Source: Paralithodes platypus (Eukaryota; Arthropoda; Malacostraca; Decapoda; Lithodidae). From it: a DNA stretch of 64,000 nt. Positions 55,421-64,000 of this stretch are shown piece after piece (positions within the stretch are counted from its first letter, which is position 1; each line of letters starts with the position of its first letter). The notes below the pieces were generated by a model. The model had not been told where the DNA came from. It worked only from the letters and a program-made list of their open reading frames with translations, and searched no databases. The DNA lies in contig CM064501.1 of NCBI GenBank assembly GCA_032716605.1, positions 23,129,171 to 23,193,170 of the forward strand. Reading direction: 5' to 3'. A program made the position numbers and the translations under genes.

Positions 55421-57622
55421 AGACCTGCCAATTCATCTTAGGCAAATAATTGAACTGGCTGGTTCAGCTTTTGCATGGGTATAGATCTTTGCCTACTCAG
55501 GTGGTCCGAACAACTCCATTCCCTGTTTAGAACCCTCCTAGGGGGTCATATGGGGGTCTGAAAATTCTTAGGGAACATGGTAGTGCCAGATTGCTCACCG
55601 ATCCCAACTTGCATCCATTTTTTAACCCCCTTCCCGATGTCGTAGGACACCAAAAACAGGGGTGAATATGTGGACACCCTGGCTCTATCAGCTGCGCTAG
55701 CAATCATCTCTAGCGTAAACAGGGACCCGGGGAGCTCGGGATGTATGAAGGGTATACTAGGTCAACAAGACCGTCTGCCTCCCCAGATTTTACCTCAAGT
55801 CAGCAAATATTGGGGAGGTCATAAAACATCTTCAAATTGGTCTTTTTAACTTGATTATAGGATATGTTGTGTGTCGACCCATATACTACATTTCCCCAAG
55901 TTTCCTTGAGGCAGTTTCATTATAAATGTTTTTTTTTTTGTACAATTAGTGATTCAACACAAACTGAGCGGGCACTGAAAGTCACCACTGCATAGGGAAG
56001 AAAATTAACAATCCCATATAACTCAATTTTCTGATAGTGTTCGAACCTACAAATCTGATTCAAGGGGTAAAATGAACTGCAAAATTATTTTCTGAAATAA
56101 AATTCCATAATATATCAAAAGCTTCCATGCAATCATGCCCGCTCACTTTTTTTCAGACCGCCATAGGCAACAATGAGCGGGGTTCTGTCCGTAGCTTGTA
56201 TCTAGTTATAATAGACCTATCCACTCCGGAACCGGGACAGCACATTTGTTATGGGTGATTTTTTGCTGGCTTTATTCCGGTACTGTTTATACTCTTAGAT
56301 TCACGAAAATAACGTGGTATACGCTACTTTCAGAGTTTTTTCAACTGCATAGTCGTAAAAGCACTATGTCTGGAAATGGACACCTAATGGAATATTTTAA
56401 AATTCGTAAGGAACTGGCCTGTTCGGAAGCTCAAATTGGACGCCTTTGGCAGGTTGTTAGGGAACAATGACCAAATGTCGGACAGGATAGGTTTACTTGG
56501 GAAATCATGTTTTGACCCTTCACAACTGTATGTTTATGTTAAATATAACAATTTTGGGTATACAAGGGTATTTTCTCATACTGAACTAAAATATTTGGCT
56601 AGTTTTGATTTTTGGCCAATACTTTTCTGAGAATATTTGTGTGACATCATTTATTAGTAACCTATTCAATTTAGTTAACCTAAGTATAATTATGTTGGTG
56701 AACACTGACACAGCCAAACAAAAATTATCTTCCTGTGACGTGTTTGAACCTAGCCTAACCTCACCCCAACAAGAACCCCACTTTCTAATGATTATTCCAA
56801 ACATATTTTTAGGTTAACCATTGCAAAATGCCCTTTGTAGAAACTACGTACAATCTCAAGCTGCTATATCTTCAGATAACTGAAATATGTACTAGTCATC
56901 ACAATGTTCCCTAACATTAGTATCTCGGACAGGCCTGTTGCAAGATAACGTTCCCTAAGAAGTCTTTATTCACAATGTTCCCTAATAGTAGTATTTCGGA
57001 CAGGAAAGTTGCAAGATAATGTTCCCTAGGAAACTGTCCTGTCCGAATGCCAGGTACTGACTGACCTGAGTCAAGAAATGTTCCCTATAGACCTAAAGCA
57101 GGCCAGATTTTTTCCAGATTGACACTAAAGCTACCAAATGGTGTATTTGTGTCACAGATACATTAAAATTACCTTTTAGGAGTAAAAATTTATGTTGGCT
57201 CTCAAGGCAAATAAGGCAGAAATAGGGCTAACATAACCAAAACTGTGCCTGTTTATTATCTATTTAACCCTCTCATGTCCTTGACGTAATGTTGAGGCTA
57301 TTAGGGGTACTTTAAAGCCTTTGTAACCATCAGGGGTATTTATAAACCTTTAGTTTATTTACCTCAACCTCTGCAGTTGTCTTTGAGTTAGCTGTGGGCA
57401 GAAAACTAATTATGGAGAGGTAATTATAAGAGTGCCTTACTAACCTGAATTTCTTAGTAAGATAATAGGCTATTCATATAGTGCCTTATATGCCTTACTA
57501 ACCTGATTTTTTTAGTAAGATTTAGGTCACTCGAACCTAAAGTTAAGAAAGTGGAGGATATAGGTGACTACATAGCAAACAACCAATATATAACCCCCAA
57601 AAAGGATATAATAAAATATAAA
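55421..57622. other. no gene recognised; short internal repeats near 56905-57060
   Basis: About 2.2 kb without a recognised gene. GTTCCCTAACATTAGTATCTC (56905) and GTTCCCTAATAGTAGTATTTC (56977) begin two related ~72-bp units, each containing CGGACAGG and GTTGCAAGATAA. Complementary TAGGGAAC and CCTGTTCGGA occur at 56413-56470. Confidence 0.5.
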
Positions 57623-57653
57623 TTCTAGACAGTTTTTATTTGTAAAAACACAA
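57623..57653 (+). repeat. 31-bp direct repeat, left copy
   Basis: TTCTAGACAGTTTTTATTTG and then TAAAAACACAA matches 63484-63514 with one difference (G for A). The copies sit outside the two ends of the 57726-63314 transposon, 72 bp and 169 bp away. Confidence 0.85.
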
Positions 57654-57725
57654 GGCAGAAGGGCGGAGCACACAGGAGAAGCGGAGCTCTAGACGATGCA
57701 GGGTGCTCCATAGTGCTTATACATG

Positions 57726-57850
57726 TAGTCCATGAGCCAGGCCAGATATCGGTACCACCTGGGGTGACTAAACACGAATGGTACTAAAATGTTTATAGAG
57801 TGACTGTAAGTACATTAAGATATGATAGCCTTCTCGCACTGGTAGCTTAG
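57726..57850 (+). repeat. left terminal inverted repeat
   Basis: About 125 bp whose reverse complement matches 63181-63314 in three blocks of 14, 26 and ~31 bp, with unaligned spacers of differing length. Confidence 0.85.
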
Positions 57851-58322
57851 TCTAATTTTTTTGATGCAATAGGGGCGCTACCCAAAAATAAAGATTATTA
57901 GCGTGACGCTCGGCGTTTTCCTCATTTTCTTTAAAATCCATCACACAATCATCGCGAAACTTTGAACACCTATGTAGAATTATATTCTCTACCAGAGTTG
58001 TTCCTAGGTATTTTTCAAATTTCCTCATATTTCGGAATATACTCTATATTTTGGGTATTTTCCTCTAAATCTAGAATAAATCCTTAAATATGGGGAACAT
58101 TGAAAAATATATTCTAACAGCTCTTGTAGCTTATTTGATTTTCTACAAGAATTATTCCGATGTGTATTTCAAGTTTCTCCATATTTAGGGGTTTATTTCA
58201 TATTTGGGGATTTTTTGTTATATTTTGGGGATAATTTTTTATTGGAAGGAGCAAACATATGTAGAGTGGTTTCCATGTAATGTGTTTGTTTGTTCATGGT
58301 TTAATGGTGATATTTTTTGCAG
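57851..58322 (+). promoter_or_regulatory. 5' non-coding region with a likely 3' splice site
   Basis: A/T-rich sequence between the left TIR and the gene, with repeated variants of CATATTT.GGGG/ATTTTGGGG. It ends in TATTTTTTGCAG at 58311-58322, a plausible splice acceptor followed by an exon, so translation probably starts at the ATG at 58349 rather than at 58280. Confidence 0.5.
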
Positions 58323-58348
58323 GTGTGTGTCGACTGTTTGACGGCAGG

Positions 58349-61300
58349 ATGGAACCATCTGCGAGGAAGAGAGCACGGATCGACTGTATCATCCACTGCT
58401 CTGATGATGACAGCGATGCTCTGGTGTCACCACAGGATTTGGACTCCTGGAACACATTGCTCAGGGCTGCAGAAATCAGGCAGCATGATCCAGTCCTGGA
58501 AGCAGCCAAGGGCCTTGAAGAAGGAGGAATACCACACATACATTATCACCGTAAATGTCGTAGTCTCTTTACAATGAAGAAGTCACTGGATTCTATCCTT
58601 GCCAAGGGTGTCAAGATAGAATCAGCAAGCGTCGACCCCAGGAGGAGGGCATCAAGGGATGCCCCTAGTACTAGCAGGGTGTATGCCAAAGTATGTATCT
58701 TCTGCGAGAAGTCAAGCAAGTACATAAAAACAACAAAGACAAGGGAGCCACTCATACAGTGTGTTGAGCTACGAGCAGATGAGAAGATTCGCAGAGCAGC
58801 AATAAGGAAACTCAACCAGAGAATCCTTGGTTTAGTTAGCAGAGACCTTGTTGCTGCAGAGGGTCACTACCACAAGTCGTGCTACAAACTCTTCACAAAA
58901 GATGATTTCCCAGCGGCCGCCAGGTCGGGTGCAGGTGAAAATCAGGAAGAAAGCGAGGAAGCATGCTACGAAGAGGTTGAGACAGAAGCCCTCGAGGAAC
59001 TCTGCTTGTATATAAGGACCAAATTATTCCCCAACCCAGAGGTACTGCCTATGACAAACCTCACATCTAGGCTTGAGAGATCCATGATGTCCCGTGGTAT
59101 TATCCAACTGAAACCAGCGACAAAGAAACATGTTCGCTGAAAGATTGAAACCGAGTTTGGAGAATCACTACGCTTTGTCCCAGATGAGAAAGGAAAGCTT
59201 CTAATCTATCCACGCAGCCTCTCAATGGACGACCTTGCCCGGCAAGCACACAAAATGGCAAAAGACCTGCAAGAAGCAAGAGCAGCTAACTCTGAAGATG
59301 TCTTAACCAAAGCAGGAATGCAGCTGAGGAATGAGATCAATAAACAAGATGTGAGTCAGCCATGGCCTCCCGATACAGATCAGAATGTCATTCCTGCAGC
59401 AGTCACTCAATTCCTGCACACCCTGCTGACAGGAGAGTGTGAGTGTGAAACTCCCTCTGAAAGAGCTCAACGTCTTGCCACTTCCTTTGGCAGTGACTTG
59501 GTCTTTGCTGTTACCAGTGGCAAGACAAAACCACCCAAGCACGTACTGCTGACCAATGCTGTAAAGTCTTTGACAGGAAACACAGAACTGATCCGAACTC
59601 TGAATCGTCTTGGTCACTGTGTGTCTTACTCAATGTTTGAGGAGATCGATACAGCCCTTTGTATCCAGAAGCTGGAATGCTCAAAGGATGACATTCCACT
59701 GCCAGCAAACATCTACCCTGGTGTGTTCACAACCCTGGCCTGGGATAACATTGACCGACTTGAAGAGACCCTAAGTGGAGCAGGTACTTCTCATAGAGTC
59801 AATGGCATTGCTGTCCAGTCCAAGGTTGCAGGCTCTGTGCCAGAGAAAGTCCTGCCAGAGATTACCAAGTCCAAGATAAGAAGCATCACTCAGACATCAT
59901 CAATGCTGCCAATATACAATGTTGGGCGGCGGGCAGGGCCACCTAGGATTGAGACTGCGTATGTCGACACTACCAAGGAAGTCCAGGATTCAAAGACAAA
60001 GAACCATATCTGGCTTCTTACTCGAATGTCAGACCATGAGGACCAGTCCATCAGCAGTTGGACTGGGTTCAACATCAAAATGCGCAGAGACATTGCAGTG
60101 GTTCAGGACACTGTAAGCTACCTGCCCACTATCAATGCTCCCGCAACAGAAATGTCCACCGTTAATGAAATCTTGGAACAAACGCATGCTATCATGCAGT
60201 CCTTACAGCTTAACAAGATTGTGTGCGTGTTTGATCAAGCACTCTATGCCAAAGCTGCCGAAGTTATCTGGAAACAAGAGAAGTTCAAGAACATTATCAT
60301 CAGGATGGGCGTCTTCCACACAATCTGTAATCTCATCTCCACCATAGGAAAGAGGTTTCAAGATGCAGGTCTTAGAGATCTGTGTGTGGAATCAGGTATC
60401 ATCGCAGAAGGATCAGTGTCAGGAGTGATGAACGGCAAGAGGTACAACAGAGCAGTGAGACTACACAAGCTCGTGTATGAAGAACTGATGAGGCTTGCAT
60501 GGAAAGGCTTCCTTTCATGGCTAGAAGAAAACCATTCAAGGGACATACACCATCTAGATGAAACACTGAAGGACATCAACAGCTTTCACAGCAATGTGTC
60601 TCAGGGACTCTTTCAAGAGCTGATGGAGAGTGAATCATGCACACATATCATGAAGCTTTTCCAAGTTTATCTTGAGACCCTCAGAGATGAACACAACCTC
60701 TCAGCATTCTGGATGTCATACCTGGACATGGTTGAGATCATGCTGGACTTAATTCGAGCCTCCAGAGAAGGCAACTGGATGCTCCACCTAGGAGCAATCC
60801 GACAGATGATACCGTGGTGTTTTGCCTATGACAAAGTGAACTATGCCCGGTTCCTAACCTACTACTATGCCTTGATGTCTCGACTGCCCATTGAACACCC
60901 AGAGGTCCATGAACACTTCATGCAAGGTGGCTTTTCGGTCCAGATCGGTAGCAAGAATCCCTTTGGACGGATCCCTGTGGACCAGACAATCGAAGAGACG
61001 ATCAACAAAGACACCCAGACACCAGGGGGCACAAAAGGCTTCAGCCTGAAAGGCGGAGCTGTCGCCAGGTACTACCTGACATCGGAGTATCGCAGCAGGT
61101 ACTTAAGGCAGCTCAGGACTATGGTAGTAGGCCAAAAGTATACTGACTTCAGCCACCCAGACCTACAGATGCCCAGGATTAGAAGAGATGAGGCCGATGT
61201 CCAATCTTTAGTTCAACTGATGGAGACCAGCTGGTTGAACCCCTTCAACGCAGAGCAAGAAGATCTTGTCAGTTTGTCAACTGCGACTATGGCACCACCA

Positions 61301-62986
61301 GAAGTTGTCAAAGACCTTCTAGGGGCCTACAGAATAGGAGAGGATGCATATCAAGCCTTCAAGGAAGAGCGCCTGGAGATCGATACGCCAACTATACAGT
61401 TTCATGACACGATGACGAAGACGAAACTGAGAACGTTCACTAACATCAGAATGAAGCCACGCTCACAAGACCATGCCAAGGAGGTTATCTTAAAGGCTGA
61501 CAGGAACCTATTTGGCCAGATGATCCTTGTTGCCGAGAACAGAAAGCTCAAAATGAGTGATGTCTTGGCTCATCCCCTGGGGCCTTTGCCTTGGGCACTT
61601 GCCAGCGGTGATGGGTCTCTCCGCAAGACCAACAAGGCTGCCCTCGCAAAGGAGTTAGAGAGGAATGTTTCTCCTGCAGAAGTGATACCCGAGCCCTCTG
61701 CTACCATAATTGATGGGATGAGCCTGGTCCACAAACTGAAGGGAAACGACAAAACTTTTTCACAGCTTGCAGGTACAGCACTGAGTCACGCTGTTCATGA
61801 AGGTGCTAAGAGCAGGCGCATTGATGTTGTGTTTGATATCTACAAGGAGACATCCATCAAGGATGCAGAACGAGCCAAAAGAAGTGCAGGCACAGGAATT
61901 CATTTCAAGAACATTCAACCTGGGCACAACATCCAGCAGTGGAGAAAGTTACTCGGTAGTTCCTCCAACAAGGCAAGTCTTATCAAGTTCTTGGTAGAAG
62001 AATGGAAGGCACCACAGCACAGGGAGAAGCTCAAGGACAAGGAGCTGTATGTCACATGTGAGCAGCGCTGCTTCAAGATCACCAAAGAGCAGTGGGAAGA
62101 GGCTCCTGAGCTTAAGTCAACTCAAGAAGAAGCAGACACACGCCTTCTTCTCCATGCACTTCATGCAGCAGAATCTGGGAACAAGTCTGTCATCATCACT
62201 GCAGAAGATACAGACGTCATGGTGTTGTGTCTTGGCATGTGCCACAAGATCCCATCCCATCTGTTCCAGAAGTGCGGGACGAAGAACCGGACAAGATTCC
62301 TGGATATCACCACACTGAGCCGCACACTGGGAGGCAGCGTGTGTGATTCATTGATTGGTATGCATGCCTTTACAGGCTGTGATACCGTCAGTGCATTCGC
62401 TGGCCGAGGGAAGATGACGACACTCAAGCAGGTGAAGATGGACAAGACATACCAGCATGCTTTTCACGAACTTGGACGCTCATGGGAAGTGTCTCCTGAA
62501 CTCTTTGAGAAGCTACAGGAAATCACCTGCCACATGTACCTACCATCTACCCACACAACTAAGGTAAACAAGCTTCGGTATGAGCTGTTCTGTGCAAGAC
62601 GTGGAGAGGTAGAGTCAAGTCAACTCCCTCCTTGTGAGGACTGCCTCTTCATGCATGCACTGCGTGCAAACTACCAGGCTGCGATCTGGAGGAGAAGTCT
62701 TCAGAGCCAGCCATTTGTTGCGAACCCAACAGACTGCGGTTGGATGACAGATGAGGACGGTAAGCTTGCCGTCAACTGGATGCGAGGCTCACCAGCACCA
62801 GATGCTGTTATGCAGCTACTGTCTTGCAAGTGTGTGCGGTCATGCGAACTCCCTAAGTGTACTTGCCTCAGCAATGGTCTAAAATGCACGGACATGTGCA
62901 GGTTACAGACATGTCAGAACAAGGCTATTGAAGAAGAGCCGGTGGCACAACAGTCAGATTCCGAGTCTGACGTAGATGATATTTAG
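58349..62986 (+). pseudogene. transposase-like protein with XPG-like nuclease and Cys8 cluster, one in-frame stop
   Basis: One reading frame runs from ATG 58349 (good context, followed by a basic PSARKRAR) to the stop at 62986, about 1,545 residues, broken only by TGA at 59138-59140; the codon could have been CGA (a C-to-T change). N-terminal part: HYHRKCRSLFT and, about 100 residues later, CIFCEKS and HYHKSCYKLFT, two related His/Cys motifs. After the stop (numbering from 59225): WDNIDRLEETLSG (~172) and VFDQALYAKA (~335) are conserved-looking acidic motifs that could belong to the transposase core. PIN/XPG-like domain: IIDGMSLVHKLKG (~827), VVFDIYKETSIKDAERAKR (~867), TQEEADTRLL (~964), ITAEDTDVMVL (~990), FTGCDTVSAFAGRG (~1048). 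C-terminal eight-cysteine cluster (~1200-1230). Flanking inverted repeats indicate a DNA transposon. A host gene with these domains is the alternative. Confidence 0.75.
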
Positions 62987-63180
62987 GAGTAGTAATTTGC
63001 CATAATAGTATGTACAAGCCCATGGCATGCTTAGTGTGTATTTACAGGACTTGTATTAAATGTGACAATTACTATATGCATTTTGTTGACATTTAGGCAT
63101 TCCTGTCCCCAAATTTGACATTTTAAAAAATTTCGGAATTTTCGGTAGGGTATGTCTATTCAAGAAGTGATAACGACCAT
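62987..63180. other. 3' non-coding region of the Academ-like element
   Basis: No coding. It contains TTTCGGAATTTTCGG, similar to the TTTCGGAATATAC of the 5' non-coding region. No clear AATAAA poly(A) signal is seen just after the stop. Confidence 0.5.
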
Positions 63181-63314
63181 TAAGCTACCAATGTGCAAGG
63201 GCTATCATATCAAAACATAAACTAGAGACATGTAGCAAGCTAAAAACACCTAAGAGAATTAGTCACCCCGGGTGGTACCGATATCCCAAAATTCGGGTCT
63301 TGGCTCATGGACTA
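63181..63314 (-). repeat. right terminal inverted repeat
   Basis: Counterpart of 57726-57850. It is slightly longer because of extra bases between the outermost and middle blocks (ACCCGAATTTTGG on the minus strand). Confidence 0.85.
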
Positions 63315-63483
63315 ATATTGCGTTGTTAGAGAAAACGATTATTGTATGGCAGACTAAATTAAACATGCGATATTTCTAAGTAACTACAAATGTAAAGTTG
63401 ACACCAATATAATAAGTGTGTAGAAGGGAAACGAAGCAGAGCAATATACAAAAGTGTAGTTACACTTGGTGGTATTGCACTGA

Positions 63484-63514
63484 TTCTAAACAGTTTTTAT
63501 TTGTAAAAACACAA
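63484..63514 (+). repeat. 31-bp direct repeat, right copy
   Basis: Matches 57623-57653 in the same orientation at 30 of 31 positions. Confidence 0.85.
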
Positions 63515-63667
63515 AATTTGTCGATACAATTATAAAAACTAGAACAAATAAAAGAAAAACTTGAAAAATTCCATTTTATTTTCCGATTTACATCATACGA
63601 AGCATGACCTAGTTATACGACAAATTATACGAAGCACCACAGTACCAGTTACTACCATTAATTTTAG

Positions 63668-64000
63668 GTCTCTCTAGGTGGAGCAGCCCGACCAGGAAGT
63701 CGCTCTCTCTAGGTGGAGCAGCCCGACCAGGTAGTCTCTCTCTGGGTAGAGCAACCCGGCCAGGTAGACGCTCTCTCTGGGTGGAGCAGCCCGACCAGGT
63801 AGTCGCTCTCTCTAGGTGGAGAAGCCCGACCAGGTAGTCGCTATCTCTAGGTGGAGCAGCCCGACCAGGTAGTCTCTCTCTGGGTAGAGCAACCCGGCCA
63901 GGTAGTCGCTCTCTCTGGGTGGAGCAGCCCGACCATGTAGTCTCTCTCTAGGTGGAGCAGCCCGGCCAGGTAGTCTCTCTCTGGGTAGAGCAACCCGGCC
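63668..64000. repeat. 33-35-bp minisatellite, continues past the window
   Basis: About ten tandem units like TCTCTCTAGGTGGAGCAGCC followed by CGACCAGGTAGTCGC. Two variant types alternate: AGGTGGAGCAGCCCGACC (35 bp) and GGGTAGAGCAACCCGGCC (33 bp). Confidence 0.95.

Larger units (their letters stand above)
57726..63314 (+). mobile_element. Academ-like DNA transposon (XPG-nuclease type), ~5.6 kb
   Basis: The ends are inverted repeats in three conserved blocks: TAGTCCATGAGCCA (57726-57739 against 63301-63314), GATATCGGTACCACC and GGGGTGACTA (57745-57770 against 63260-63285) and GATATGATAGCC with GGTAGCTTA (57819-57850 against 63181-63211). They enclose one long gene with XPG-like nuclease and eight-cysteine domains, the combination I associate with AcademX elements. 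The only shared flanking bases I see are TA at the tips; Academ elements are usually reported with 3-4 bp duplications, so the exact boundary is uncertain. Confidence 0.65.

Noticed and set aside
58280..58348. Start of the Academ-like gene at the first ATG (58280)
   Set aside because: The stretch ends in a TTTTTTGCAG acceptor-like site and codes for a hydrophobic run unlike the rest; ATG 58349 has a better context.

Overview
The window is nuclear DNA of an animal, and I see no convincing host protein-coding gene in it. Interrupted retroelement coding regions, GT-AG introns, long (TA)n tracts, several tandem satellites, tRNA-derived SINEs and many TTAA-flanked miniature transposons point to a repeat-rich invertebrate genome. 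A decapod crustacean is my best guess; this is inferred from the mix of LINE, piggyBac, Penelope, Gypsy and BEL elements, not proved. Nearly every feature is a mobile element, often nested in another.

Layout. 1-1910: two satellite arrays (126-bp palindromic unit, ~149-bp unit) abutting the 5' end of a piggyBac-like element with an acidic first exon (1961-2460, minus). 3454-7300: broken BEL/Pao retrotransposon (minus). 7441-18650: a CR1/L2-like LINE (plus) interrupted three times: by a TTAA MITE (8781-9173), by a 55-bp-arm inverted duplication inside its RT, and by an 8.0-kb Ty3/Gypsy-type element with two 1.7-kb LTRs (9632-17631, minus). That element has a SCAN-like capsid region and its integrase lies upstream of the RT remnant, the Gmr1-type order. 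18.9-36.9 kb: SINEs, (TA)n, MITE families and two copies of another LINE. 37.2-38.3 kb: simple repeats. 38.6-42.7 kb: a MITE, then a piggyBac transposase pseudogene with two introns whose 3' ends are homologous. 43.5-55.4 kb: LINE fragments, a segmental duplication, a divergent solo-LTR fragment, more TTAA MITEs, a Harbinger-like MITE and a Penelope-like element. 57726-63314: a 5.6-kb DNA transposon with ~130-bp terminal inverted repeats, encoding a ~1,540-residue protein with N-terminal His/Cys motifs, an XPG/FEN1-like nuclease domain and a C-terminal eight-cysteine cluster. It looks like an Academ (AcademX)-type element broken by one in-frame stop. The window ends in a 33-35-bp minisatellite.

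How the parts relate. Most MITEs here are flanked by TTAA, the piggyBac target, and one family shares ~80 bp of terminal sequence with the piggyBac 5' end at 2460, so piggyBac machinery probably drove their spread. The Gypsy copy lacks most of its reverse transcriptase yet has nearly identical LTRs, so it was probably mobilised in trans. I found no coherent host operon, immune system or CRISPR array. The most unusual items are the Academ-like element, the homologous introns in the piggyBac gene and the Gmr1-type element.
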